Assembly (NCBI RefSeq): GCF_008001015.1
Contig: NZ_CP042862.1
Coordinates: 1,488,001 to 1,552,000, forward strand
Direction: 5' to 3'
DNA from: Serinicoccus profundi
Lineage (GTDB): Bacteria; Actinomycetota; Actinomycetes; Actinomycetales; Dermatophilaceae
Length of the DNA: 64,000 bases
Made by a program: the position numbers and the translations under genes. Shown here one piece after another: positions 7,091 to 15,987 of the stretch; position 1 is the first letter of the stretch, and each line of letters begins with the position of its first letter. The notes beneath the pieces are model-generated. The model was not told the origin of the DNA. It made no database searches and saw only the letters and a list, made by a program, of their open reading frames with translations.

Positions 7091-8862
7091 TCCGCCTGAT
7101 GCGGGCGCTGCGTCGCCTCCTTCCCCTGCTGCCGCCGAGCACCCGGTGGTTCCTCATCGGGTATGCCGTGGCCACCAGCATCCTCGCCGTCATCGACATC
7201 CTCGCGCTGTCGCTGCTGGCCTTCACGCTCGCCCCGATGATCCAGGGCAACCCCGTGCAGCTGCCGGTCCTCGGCGCGGTCGAGCCGGAGCGGTATGCCT
7301 GGCTCCTGGGGTCCATCTGCGCCCTCGTCGTCGCCAAAGGGCTCGCGACGGTCGCCCTGCAGTGGGCGGTCGCCACCCGGCTCGCGGCCTACGACCTCGT
7401 CATCGGCGACCGGCTCTTCGGCGCCTACATCCGGGCGCCGTGGACCGAGCGGCTCAAGCGCAACACCTCCCAGCTCGTGCGGCTCGCCGACGTCGGCATC
7501 GCCAACACGACGACGGGGCTGCTGCTGCCGGCTGCCTCCCTGCCGGCCGAGGTGGCGACCTTCGCCGCGGTCCTCGTCGTGCTGCTCGTGGCGCAGCCGG
7601 TCACCGCGCTGGTGACCTTCGCCTACCTCGGCGGCCTCGCCGTCCTCATGTATGTCGTCATCTCGCCCCGCGCGGTCGTGGCCGGTCGGGTGGGACGCGA
7701 CTACTCCTTCAAGGTCGCCGGGCTCATGACCGAGATGATGGGCGCGCTCAAGGAGGTGACGCTCCGGGGCAAGGCCCAGGAGGTCGCCGACGAGGTCCAC
7801 GCGCACCGGGTGCACGCCACCCGGGCCCGCTCGCACCTGATGTTCCTCAACACGGTGCCGAAGTTCGTCACCGACACCGGGCTGGTCCTCGGCTTCGCCA
7901 TCGTCGGCGGGGTGGCCTACCTCCTCGGCGGGGCCCAGCAGGCCTTCGAGGCGATCGCCCTCTTCGCGGTGGCGGGGATGCGGATGATCCCGAGCGTCAA
8001 CCGCTTCCAGTCGATCATCACCCAGACCGCCTCGACGTTGCCGCACGCGGAGGCGGTCATCACCGACATCCAGGACGCGCAGGGCTACGTCGACGCGGCG
8101 GAGAACCTCGGGCACGACCCGTTGCCGGACGACCCGCGCCTGCTCGCGCTGCGTGAGGTGTCCTTCTCCTACCCCGGCTCCGCGACGCCCGCGCTCCGCG
8201 ACGTCGACCTCGACCTCCCGTTGGGCTCCTCGGTGGCGCTCGTCGGCGCCTCCGGGGCGGGCAAGTCGACCCTGGTCGACGTGCTCCTCGGGCTGCTCAC
8301 GCCGTCGGCGGGGGAGATCCGGATCGATGACCAGCCGCTGCCGGACGTCCTGGGCGCCTGGCGGGCCCGGGTCGGCTACGTGCCGCAGGAGGTCAACCTC
8401 TTCGACGGCACGATCGCCCAGAACGTCGCCCTGACCTGGGGTGACGACATCGACCACGCGGCCGTGGAGCGGGCGCTGGAGCGGGCCCAGCTCCTCGAGG
8501 TCGTCCTCGAGCGCGGGGGGCTCGACACCCGGGTGGCCGAGCGGGGGCTCGCGCTCTCCGGCGGGCAGCGGCAGCGCCTGGGCATCGCCCGTGCGTTGTA
8601 TGCCGACCCGCTCGTCCTCGTGCTCGACGAGGCGACCTCGGCGCTCGACACCGCCACCGAGGACGCCGTCGCCCGGGCCATCCGCGACCTGCACGGGCAG
8701 GTGACCGTGGTGGCGGTGGCGCACCGGCTCTCGACCGTCCGCCACAGCGACCAGGTGTGCTTCATGAAGGACGGCACCATCGTGGCCCGGGGCAGCTTCG
8801 AGCAGGTCGTGGCCGCGCACCCGGAGTTCGCGACCCAGGCCCGGCTCTCGGGGCTGGCGTGA
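7087..8862 (+). CDS. ABC exporter, fused membrane and ATPase domains (MsbA/lipid-glycan type)
   Basis: 591 residues from GTG 7087. Residues about 15-310 form a six-helix exporter membrane domain (hydrophobic runs near 20-45, 70-90, 140-185 and 255-300). The ATPase domain follows: Walker A GASGAGKST (about 387), Q-loop YVPQEVNLFDGTI, signature LSGGQRQRLGIARAL (about 490), Walker B LVLVLDEATSALD (about 511) and H-loop AHRLST (about 545). Works as a homodimer or heterodimer in the membrane. It is followed with 4-nt overlap by a glycosyltransferase fusion and sits among epimerase/dehydrogenase genes, so a lipid-linked saccharide or glycan export role is likely. The substrate is inference. Confidence 0.88.
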   Translation: MIRLMRALRRLLPLLPPSTRWFLIGYAVATSILAVIDILALSLLAFTLAPMIQGNPVQLPVLGAVEPERYAWLLGSICALVVAKGLATVALQWAVATRLAAYDLVIGDRLFGAYIRAPWTERLKRNTSQLVRLADVGIANTTTGLLLPAASLPAEVATFAAVLVVLLVAQPVTALVTFAYLGGLAVLMYVVISPRAVVAGRVGRDYSFKVAGLMTEMMGALKEVTLRGKAQEVADEVHAHRVHATRARSHLMFLNTVPKFVTDTGLVLGFAIVGGVAYLLGGAQQAFEAIALFAVAGMRMIPSVNRFQSIITQTASTLPHAEAVITDIQDAQGYVDAAENLGHDPLPDDPRLLALREVSFSYPGSATPALRDVDLDLPLGSSVALVGASGAGKSTLVDVLLGLLTPSAGEIRIDDQPLPDVLGAWRARVGYVPQEVNLFDGTIAQNVALTWGDDIDHAAVERALERAQLLEVVLERGGLDTRVAERGLALSGGQRQRLGIARALYADPLVLVLDEATSALDTATEDAVARAIRDLHGQVTVVAVAHRLSTVRHSDQVCFMKDGTIVARGSFEQVVAAHPEFATQARLSGLA

Positions 8863-11252
8863 GCGCCGTCACCGGCGGGCTGCCGGGCGTGGACGTCGAC
8901 GTCGTCGTCGCCGTGCACGACCTGGCGCGCCCGGTGCACCGGGTGGTCCGCTCGGCGCTGGAGGGGGTCGACCTGCGCGGGGTGCTGCCGGGCGGTCATC
9001 GGGTGCGGGTCAGCGTGGTGTGCCACGGCCTCCCCGCGGCGGCCGTGCGCCGACGCGTCGAGGCGGCACTGGCCGACGGCGGCGACGAGACCGAGGAGCT
9101 CGCGGCGCACGTGCGCTACCTCGAGCACGACGACGGGGTGGCCAGCCCGGCGGGCCCGTTCAACGCCGGCCTCCTCGCCGCGGACGGCCGCTACGTCTCG
9201 ATCATCGGCTCCGACGACCGGTATGCCCCCGGCGCGCTCGACGCGTGGGTGCGGCTCGCCGACGAGCTCGGGTCGGCGTGGCTCATGGCCCGGCTGGAGA
9301 CCGAGGACGGTCAGCACATCCCGACGCCACGCACCCGGCCCGGGCGCAGCCGCGACCTTGACCTCGTCGCCGACCGGCTCGCCTACCGCACCGCGCCCCT
9401 CGGCCTGCTGCGGCGGCAGACCCTGGCCGACCTGGGCCTGCTCGAGGGTGACGGCCCGCTCACGCCCGGGCTGGCGACGGGGGAGGACGTCGAGCTCTCG
9501 CTGCGGCTGGTGACCTCCGGCGAACGCATCGACCACGCCAGGGAGGCCCCGGCATACCTCATCGGCACCCGCGGCGAGGACCGCACGACCGCCGTGCGCC
9601 GTCCGGTCGCCGACGAGCTCGCGGCGCACGCCCGGCTCCTCGACCTGCGGTGGGTGCGGGCGTTGCCGGAGCCCGCGCGGCAGGCGATCGTCGTCAAGAC
9701 GTTGCGCATCCACGTGCTCGCGGCGGTCCGGCGACGGCCCGAGCCGTGGGACTGGGCGCCGGGCGAGGCGGCCTTCGTCCGTCAGCTCACCCGTGACCTG
9801 CTGGCGATGGCCCCGGACGCGGCGCGCGGGCTGCACCGCGCCGACACCGACCTGCTCGAGGCTGTGCTCACCGCCGCCGACACCGACGCCCTCGCCGCCG
9901 CCTCGGCCCGGCGGGCCGCTGCGTCCCGCTGGGACATCCTGCTCGCGCCCGGGCTCGCGGCCAACCTCGACCCGGAGGCCACGCTGCGCACCCACGCCGG
10001 GGCCGCGGCCGGCGCCACGCTGGAGCGCGTGCAGACCAGGCTGCGGGAGCGTGCTGGTGCGCCCGGTCGGCAGGCTGCGGGGCCGGGACTGCACGGCGGG
10101 CGCCCCCGCGTGCTCGTGCTCTCCTTCAGCCCGATCGCCCGCGATGCCCGGGTGCTCAAGCAGGTGCGTCACCTGGCCGCCGAGTTCGACATCGTCACCT
10201 GCGGCTACGGCCCCGCGCCGGAGGGCGTGAGCGCGCACGTGCAGGTGCCCGACGCGGCGCAGAACGCGCTCGACGGGCGGCCGATCACGCTGCGCGCCTA
10301 CCGTGCGGCATACCTCGCCCAGGCGGGGGTCCGGTGGGTGCTGGGCCACGTCGCCCGGGGGAGCGCGGACGTCGTCGTCGCCAACGACCTCGACGCGGTG
10401 CCGCTCGCGCTCCGGCTGGCGCCGCGCGCCGGGGTGCACGCGGACCTGCACGAGTTCTTCCCGCTGCTGCACGAGGAGGACGCGGCGTGGATGCGACGGA
10501 TCTCGCCCTACCAGGACTGGTTGGCGCGCACCTTCCTGCCGCGCTGCGCCTCGGTGACGACGGTGAGCGAACGGATCGCGCAGGAGTATGCCGCGCGCTA
10601 CGGGGTGGAGGTCGGCGTCGTCACCAACGCCAGCCCGTATGCCGCCCGCTCGCCGCGGCCCGTCGGCTCGCCGCTGCGGCTCGTCCACTCGGGGGCGTGC
10701 CTGCGCAACCGGCAGCTGCACGTCATGACCGAGGCCGTCGAGGCGGCGGCAGCGGGCGGCCCCCCGGTGACCCTCGACCTCTACCTCACCTCCAACGACC
10801 CCGGCTACCTCGCCGCGCTGCGAGAGCGGGCGCTCGCCGGCGGTGGAGCGGTGCGGGTCCACGACGCGGTGCCCTACGCCGAGCTGGGAGAGGTGCTGGC
10901 CGGGCACGACGTGGGGATGCACGTGCTGCCACCGACGTCCTTCAACAACACCAACGCCCTGCCCAACAAGGTCTTCGACTACGTCCAGGCTCGGCTCGGG
11001 CTGCTCGTGGGGCCGAGCCCGGAGATGGCGCGGCTGGTGCGTGAGCACGGCCTCGGGGTGGTGGCGGACGGCTTCGACGCCGGGTCGGTCGCGGCGGCGG
11101 TGGCCGGACTGGACGCCCGGGCGGTGGAGGGCTTCAAGGACGCGTCGGACCGTGCGGCGCGGGAGCTGTCCGACGCGCGGCAGTCGACGCGCTGGGTCGA
11201 GGCGGTCCGGGCGGTCGTCGCCCAGCATCAGGAGGGTGAGCGCCGTGGTTGA
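8859..11252 (+). CDS. Bifunctional glycosyltransferase, GT2-like domain then GT4-like domain
   Basis: 797 residues from GTG 8859 (GTGA overlap with the exporter). Residues about 8-250 are a GT-A (family 2-like) domain: VDVVVAVHDLARPVHRVVRSAL, SPAGPFNAGL and the metal-site-like IIGSDDRYAPGALDAW. A helical linker follows (about 250-415). Residues about 420-797 form a GT-B domain: VLVLSFSPIARDARVLKQ, VVVANDLDAVPLALRL, VHADLHEFFPL, VTTVSERIAQEYAARYGV and NALPNKVFDYVQARLGLLVGPSPEM. The GT-B half is a clear paralogue of the next gene. The gene at 13591 carries the same two domain types in the opposite order. Cytoplasmic face of the membrane; sugars unknown. Confidence 0.8.
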   Translation: MSAVTGGLPGVDVDVVVAVHDLARPVHRVVRSALEGVDLRGVLPGGHRVRVSVVCHGLPAAAVRRRVEAALADGGDETEELAAHVRYLEHDDGVASPAGPFNAGLLAADGRYVSIIGSDDRYAPGALDAWVRLADELGSAWLMARLETEDGQHIPTPRTRPGRSRDLDLVADRLAYRTAPLGLLRRQTLADLGLLEGDGPLTPGLATGEDVELSLRLVTSGERIDHAREAPAYLIGTRGEDRTTAVRRPVADELAAHARLLDLRWVRALPEPARQAIVVKTLRIHVLAAVRRRPEPWDWAPGEAAFVRQLTRDLLAMAPDAARGLHRADTDLLEAVLTAADTDALAAASARRAAASRWDILLAPGLAANLDPEATLRTHAGAAAGATLERVQTRLRERAGAPGRQAAGPGLHGGRPRVLVLSFSPIARDARVLKQVRHLAAEFDIVTCGYGPAPEGVSAHVQVPDAAQNALDGRPITLRAYRAAYLAQAGVRWVLGHVARGSADVVVANDLDAVPLALRLAPRAGVHADLHEFFPLLHEEDAAWMRRISPYQDWLARTFLPRCASVTTVSERIAQEYAARYGVEVGVVTNASPYAARSPRPVGSPLRLVHSGACLRNRQLHVMTEAVEAAAAGGPPVTLDLYLTSNDPGYLAALRERALAGGGAVRVHDAVPYAELGEVLAGHDVGMHVLPPTSFNNTNALPNKVFDYVQARLGLLVGPSPEMARLVREHGLGVVADGFDAGSVAAAVAGLDARAVEGFKDASDRAARELSDARQSTRWVEAVRAVVAQHQEGERRG

Positions 11253-12411
11253 CGCGCGATCCGCGGGGACCGACCCGCGCCCCCGGCTGCTCATCATGGC
11301 CTGGAGCACGTTGCGCTCGGACGCCCGCGTGCTGCGCCAGATCCGGCTCTTCTCCGGGCGCTACGCCGTGACGACGCTGGGTTACGGCGAGGCCCCGGAC
11401 GGCGTCGTGGAGCACCTGCGCCTGCCCGACGGCGTCGTGCACTGGCACAAGGACCGCCGGCTGCTCATCCAGCGGCGGTTCGAGGCGGCATACCGTGACG
11501 CTCCGGTGACCCACGCGGCGACCGAGCTGCTCGCCGGGCAGCCTCGCTTTGTCGTCGTCATCGCCAACGACATCGACACCCTGCCGCTGGCGCTGGACCT
11601 CGCGCCGACCGGAGGGGTGCACGCCGACCTGCACGAGTACCACCCACGCCAGAGCGAGGAGTCGTGGCGGTGGCGAACCTTCGTCGCGCCGTACTACCGC
11701 TTCCTCGTCCGCCGCTACGGCCCGCTGGCGGACTCGGTGACCACCGTCGGCGAGGGCATCGCGCGAGAGTACCGTCTGCGCTTCGGGCTGCGCGCCGGAG
11801 TCGTCGTCAACGCCCCGCAGCATGTCGACCTCGCGCCTCGCCCTGTCGAGCCGGGTGCCCCGCTGCGGCTCGTGCACTCGGGCAACGCGCAGCGGCACCG
11901 GCTCGACGTCATCCTCGAGGCGATGGACCTCACCACCGGGCCGATGACCCTCGACCTCTACCTCATGCCCAACGACGAGGCCTACCTCGCGCAGCTCACG
12001 GAGCGGTATGCCGGCTCCGAGCAGGTGCGGATCCACCCACCGGTCGCCCCGCACGAGCTGCCCGCGACGCTCAACGCCCACGACGTGGGCGTCTACGTGC
12101 TGCCGCCGGTGTCGTTCAACCACCTCTGGGCGCTGCCCAACAAGATCTTCGACTTCGTGCAGGGGCGGCTCGCGCTGGTCGTCGGGCCGAGCCCGGAGAT
12201 GGCCGCCCTGGTGCGGCGGCACGGCCTGGGGCTGGTGAGCCCTGACTTCACCGCGCAGGGGCTCGCGGACACCCTCGACGCCTTCACCGCCGAGCAGGTG
12301 GCGGGCTTCAAGGCGGCCTCCGACGCGGCTGCGGTCGAGCTGTCCGCCGAGCAGCAGGTGCGGGGCTGGGAGCGGGCGGTCGACACCCTCGCCGCGCGGG
12401 TGGGCGGCTGA
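11245..12411 (+). CDS. GT4-like glycosyltransferase, paralogue of the preceding C-terminal domain
   Basis: 388 residues. GTG 11245 is chosen because AGGAGG (11230-11235) is 9 nt upstream; the in-frame GTG at 11236 would touch it. Shares with the upstream fusion the segments NDIDTLPLALDLAP, GVHADLHEYHP, VTTVGEGIAREY, LVHSGNAQRHRLDVI, VLPPVSFNHLWALPNKIFDFVQGRLALVVGPSPEMAALVRRHGLGLV, so it arose by duplication. It overlaps the fusion gene by 8 nt and is probably translated with it. The two paralogous domains probably add related sugars in series (inference). Confidence 0.8.
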   Translation: MVDARSAGTDPRPRLLIMAWSTLRSDARVLRQIRLFSGRYAVTTLGYGEAPDGVVEHLRLPDGVVHWHKDRRLLIQRRFEAAYRDAPVTHAATELLAGQPRFVVVIANDIDTLPLALDLAPTGGVHADLHEYHPRQSEESWRWRTFVAPYYRFLVRRYGPLADSVTTVGEGIAREYRLRFGLRAGVVVNAPQHVDLAPRPVEPGAPLRLVHSGNAQRHRLDVILEAMDLTTGPMTLDLYLMPNDEAYLAQLTERYAGSEQVRIHPPVAPHELPATLNAHDVGVYVLPPVSFNHLWALPNKIFDFVQGRLALVVGPSPEMAALVRRHGLGLVSPDFTAQGLADTLDAFTAEQVAGFKAASDAAAVELSAEQQVRGWERAVDTLAARVGG

Positions 12412-12433
12412 GGATGCCCCGTATGTCTGGTGC

Positions 12434-13495
12434 TCAGCGCGGGGCGAGCAGGGCGTCCAGCACGGCCGATGCGGCGTGGCCGTCGCCGTAGGGCGCGGCG
12501 TCGGTCGGCTCGGGGGCCGGGCGGGAGGCAGCCTCACGGACCGCGGGGCCCGGCTCGACCAGGACGTTCCAGCCCAGCTCCACGGTCTCGACCCACTCGG
12601 TCTCGGTGCGCACGGTGGTGCACGGGGTGCGCAGCGCGAAGGCCTCCTTCTGGAGGCCGCCGGAGTCGGTGATCACGCCGCGGGCCCGACTCACCGCCCC
12701 GACGAGGCGCGGGTAGGCCAGCGGGTCGCGGGTGGTGAGCGAACCGCCCTGCAGGTCCAGCCCGTGCTCGGCGGCCTTGGCCCGCAGACGCGGGTGGGCG
12801 AGCAGGACCACCGGGTGGTCGACCTCCTGCAGCGCGGTGATGATGGCGCCCAGCCGGGCCGGGTCGTCGGTGTTCTCCGCACGGTGGATCGTGGCGACGG
12901 AGTAGCCGCCCGGCGGCATACCCAGCTCCTCCAGGACCGCGTCGGCATCGACCATCTCGTCGCGGACACGGTAGAGCACGTCGATCATCACGTCTCCGAC
13001 GACGACCGTCCGCGCCCCCAGCCCCTCGGAGGCCAGGTGGTCGCGCGCCACCTCGGTGGGGGCGAGGAGCAGGTCGGCCGCGTGGTCGGTGAGGACCCGG
13101 TTGTGCTCCTCGGGCATCCGCCGGTTGAAGGAGCGCAGGCCGGCCTCCAGGTGCGCGACGGGCACGTGCAGCTTCACCGCGGACAGGGCACCAGCCAGCG
13201 TCGAGTTGGTGTCGCCGTAGACCAGAACCCAGTCCGGCCGGTGCTCGGCGAGCACGTCGTCCATCGCCCCGAGGATCGACCCGGTCTGCACGCCGTGGGT
13301 GCCCGAGCCGACGCCGAGGTGCACGTCCGGGTCGGGGATCCCGAGGTCGGTGAAGAAGACGTCGGAGAGCATCGGGTCGTAGTGCTGGCCCGTGTGCACG
13401 ATGACGTGCTCGACCCCGCGGGCGGCGCACTCGTGCGCGATCGGGGCGAGCTTGACGAACTGCGGGCGGGCCCCGACGACGGAGAGGATCTTCAC
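12434..13495 (-). CDS. wecB: UDP-N-acetylglucosamine 2-epimerase (non-hydrolysing)
   Basis: 353 residues from ATG 13495. Interconverts UDP-GlcNAc and UDP-ManNAc. Family motifs: VVGARPQFVKLAPI, HTGQHYDPMLSDVFF, VYGDTNSTLAGALSA, PVAHLEAGLRSFNRRMPEEHNR, ATIHRAENTDD and ITDSGGLQKEAF. Length is slightly short at the C-terminus but complete. With the dehydrogenase at 17036 it gives the two-step route UDP-GlcNAc to UDP-ManNAc to UDP-ManNAcA, a precursor of teichuronic-acid-like or capsular polymers. Convergent with the glycosyltransferase upstream and divergent from the fusion gene at 13591. Confidence 0.9.
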   Translation of the reverse strand: MKILSVVGARPQFVKLAPIAHECAARGVEHVIVHTGQHYDPMLSDVFFTDLGIPDPDVHLGVGSGTHGVQTGSILGAMDDVLAEHRPDWVLVYGDTNSTLAGALSAVKLHVPVAHLEAGLRSFNRRMPEEHNRVLTDHAADLLLAPTEVARDHLASEGLGARTVVVGDVMIDVLYRVRDEMVDADAVLEELGMPPGGYSVATIHRAENTDDPARLGAIITALQEVDHPVVLLAHPRLRAKAAEHGLDLQGGSLTTRDPLAYPRLVGAVSRARGVITDSGGLQKEAFALRTPCTTVRTETEWVETVELGWNVLVEPGPAVREAASRPAPEPTDAAPYGDGHAASAVLDALLAPR

Positions 13496-13578
13496 CCGGC
13501 CGACTCTAGCCAGCCGCTCGCCCGTCCCGGACAGACGCGGGGTATGCCCGGCGGCGCGGTGGGTCGCTCGGGGCGGGG

Positions 13579-13590
13579 TAGCGTGCGGGT
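13579..13590 (+). promoter_or_regulatory. Leaderless-type promoter of the GT4-GT2 fusion gene
   Basis: TAGCGT (13579-13584) followed by 6 nt and then ATG 13591. The spacing puts the transcription start at the start codon. No Shine-Dalgarno sequence is possible in the gap. Confidence 0.5.
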
Positions 13591-15924
13591 ATGCGCGTCC
13601 TGGTCGTGACCACCTGGCTCCCGACCGCGGTGTCTGCCTCCACGGGTGCCTTCGTGGCGCGGGACATCGCCGCGATCGCCGCCCGCCACGAGGTCGTCGT
13701 CCTCCACCTCGTGGCCCCGCACCTGGCCGACGCCGACCCGGCTGACGCCGACGCCGACGCCGACGCAGACGTGCGGCAGGCTCCGGGAGTGCTGCACGGC
13801 ATACCCGTCCAGCAGCTGGTCATGGACGTGCGTCGTCCCGACCACCTGGCCCGTGCTGCGCGTCGCGTGGTGCAGCTGGAGCGCGGCGCCGACCTCGTCC
13901 ACACCATGGCGATCTCGGCGCTCCTGCCGCTCGCGTCCCGGCGACCCGTCCGGCCCTGGGTGCACACCGAGCACTGGTCGGGCCTGGGGGCGCCCGAGAC
14001 CCTGACCGCACCGCTGCGTCTGGCCAGGCAGGCGGTGCGACCGCTGCTCTCGCGCCCCGACGTGGTGGCTGTCGTCGGCCCCGACCTGGCGCGGGAGGTG
14101 CGCGGGCTGCGCCGTGGCCCGGTGCGGGTCGTGCCCAACATCGTCACCGCTCCCCACCCGGTGAGGCCACGTCACGAGCCGGGGGTCGGTCTGCGGGACC
14201 GCGGTCCGCTGCGGCTGGTCGGGGTCGGCGGACTCATCCCGCGCAAGGATCCGGTCAGCGCCGTGCGGGCGGCCGCCGAGCTGCGTTCCCGTGGCATCGA
14301 CGCGCGGCTGACCTGGGTGGGCGAGGGGGTGCTGCGTGAGGAGGTCGAGCGTGAGGCCCTCGCGCACGGCGTGCCCCTGGAGCTGCTCGGCTCGCTGCCG
14401 CCCGAGCAGGTGCAGGAGGTCGTGGGCACGGCCGACGTGTTCCTCCTGCCGACGCGGGCCGAGACCTTCTGCCTCGCGGCCGCCGAAGCGCTCGCCGCCG
14501 GGCGGCCGGTCGTCGTAAGCGACGTCGCCGGACCCCGCGAGTTCGTCCGTGCCCCCAGCGGTGCCCTGGTGCATCCCGGCGCCCCCGCCGCCGCCTGGGC
14601 CGACGCCGTGGAGACGGTCTGGGCCGACAGCGCGGGGCTGGGCGCGCAGCAGATCGCGGCGCCGATGGTCGAGGGGTTCGGGGAGCGCGCGTATGCCGAC
14701 CGCATCGAGGCGGTCTACGCCGAGGCCCGGGCGGGCGCATCGACCAGAGCCACAGGTGTCGGGCGATCATCGAGCGAGGTGTCCGAGGGGGAGGGGGCGT
14801 CGCCCGGAGGCCAGCCGCAGAGGAGTGGGACCCGGCCGCTCGTCGATGTCGTCATCGCCGTGCACTCGACGCGTCGCCAGGTCGCGCGCGCGGTGCGCTC
14901 GGTGCTCGACGGGTCGGGTGAGGTGCCCGTGCGGGTCAGCGTGGTCGCGCACAACCTGCCCCACGACGCGGTGCGCGACCTGCTGCCGGCCGACCTGCGC
15001 GAGGACCGGCGGGTGCGGGTGCTCGAGGTGAGCGACGGCATACCGAGCCCGAGCGGCCCCTTCAACGCCGGCCTCGAGGCGAGCAGCGCGCCGTGGGTGG
15101 CGATCATGGGCTCCGACGACACCCTCGCCCCCGGTGCGCTCGCCGGGTGGCTGGCCGCCGCGCAGGACCGCGACCCCCGCGACCCCGTCGTCGTGCTGCC
15201 GCCGGTGCGCCTGGCCGGGCGCCCCGTGCCCACCCCGCCGTCCAGACCGGCGCGTCGGCGCGGCGCCACCGATCTCATGCGCGACCGGCTGAGCTACCGG
15301 TCGGCGCCGCTGGGGCTCATCTCCCGCGGCGCGCTGGGTCTGCCCGGCGCCCGGCTGCACCCCGGCGCGCGGGTGGGGGAGGACCTGCCGATGATGACCG
15401 CGCTCTACGCCGGGGCCGAGGTGCTCCTCGCCACGGGAGCCCCGGCATACCTCGTCCACGACGACGCCCCCGACCGCATCACCGCCGACCCGCGGCCGAT
15501 CCGCGAGCAGCTCCTCACCGCCGACGTGCTCTGGGACCTCCCGTGGATGTCGCGGCTCACCGACGCGCAGTGGCGGGCCGTCGCCACCAAGGTGTTGCGG
15601 ATCCAGGTCTTTGGTGCGGTCCTCACCCGCCCCGAGCCCGCCTGGTGGACGACCGCTGAGCGGGCGGAGCTGGCGCGAGTGACCCGCCGGGTGCTGGCAG
15701 AGGCGCCCGGGTGCGAGGCGCCTCTGAGCCTCGCCGACCACGACCTGCTGCGCGCGGCGCTGGACCCGACCTCGCCGGCGCAGGAGCTGCTGCGCCTGGC
15801 CCGGGCCCGTCGGCGCCACGGCGCGCCCCGCACGCTGCTCCCCGGCTCCTGGCGGCACGCGCTGGACCCCGAGGCCCCGCTGCGGTTCATGCCCGCCTCG
15901 CTCTGGGCCTCCTTGCGGCGCTGA
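13591..15924 (+). CDS. Bifunctional glycosyltransferase, GT4-like domain then GT2-like domain
   Basis: 777 residues from ATG 13591. Residues about 1-375 are a GT-B enzyme: VLVVTTWLPTAVSASTGAFVARDI, HTEHWSGLGAP, VRVVPNIVTAP, LVGVGGLIPRKDPVSAVRAA and FLLPTRAETFCLAAAEALAAGRPVVVSDV. A Ser/Gly-rich linker (about 385-410) leads into a GT2-like domain: LVDVVIAVHSTRRQVARAVRSVL, SPSGPFNAGLEASSAPWVAIMGSDDTLAPGAL. This second half is paralogous to the N-terminal half of the protein at 8859. A short Ala-Asp repeat (nt 13727-13770) lies after residue 45. The function is assembly of the locus polysaccharide; specificity is unknown. Confidence 0.8.
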   Translation: MRVLVVTTWLPTAVSASTGAFVARDIAAIAARHEVVVLHLVAPHLADADPADADADADADVRQAPGVLHGIPVQQLVMDVRRPDHLARAARRVVQLERGADLVHTMAISALLPLASRRPVRPWVHTEHWSGLGAPETLTAPLRLARQAVRPLLSRPDVVAVVGPDLAREVRGLRRGPVRVVPNIVTAPHPVRPRHEPGVGLRDRGPLRLVGVGGLIPRKDPVSAVRAAAELRSRGIDARLTWVGEGVLREEVEREALAHGVPLELLGSLPPEQVQEVVGTADVFLLPTRAETFCLAAAEALAAGRPVVVSDVAGPREFVRAPSGALVHPGAPAAAWADAVETVWADSAGLGAQQIAAPMVEGFGERAYADRIEAVYAEARAGASTRATGVGRSSSEVSEGEGASPGGQPQRSGTRPLVDVVIAVHSTRRQVARAVRSVLDGSGEVPVRVSVVAHNLPHDAVRDLLPADLREDRRVRVLEVSDGIPSPSGPFNAGLEASSAPWVAIMGSDDTLAPGALAGWLAAAQDRDPRDPVVVLPPVRLAGRPVPTPPSRPARRRGATDLMRDRLSYRSAPLGLISRGALGLPGARLHPGARVGEDLPMMTALYAGAEVLLATGAPAYLVHDDAPDRITADPRPIREQLLTADVLWDLPWMSRLTDAQWRAVATKVLRIQVFGAVLTRPEPAWWTTAERAELARVTRRVLAEAPGCEAPLSLADHDLLRAALDPTSPAQELLRLARARRRHGAPRTLLPGSWRHALDPEAPLRFMPASLWASLRR

Positions 15925-15931
15925 CGCCTCC

Positions 15932-15981
15932 CCACCGTGGTGGCCCCCTGCTGCTGGGGCGACACCTGCCCACCACGGTGG
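15932..15981. terminator. Bidirectional terminator-like inverted repeat
   Basis: Perfect 12-bp inverted repeat CCACCGTGGTGG (15932-15943) and CCACCACGGTGG (15970-15981), with a second small stem inside the loop (GCCCC...GGGGC). It fills the gap between the convergent fusion glycosyltransferase gene and the lipase gene. There is no clear U-tract on either side. Confidence 0.6.
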
Positions 15982-15987
15982 CGCTGC

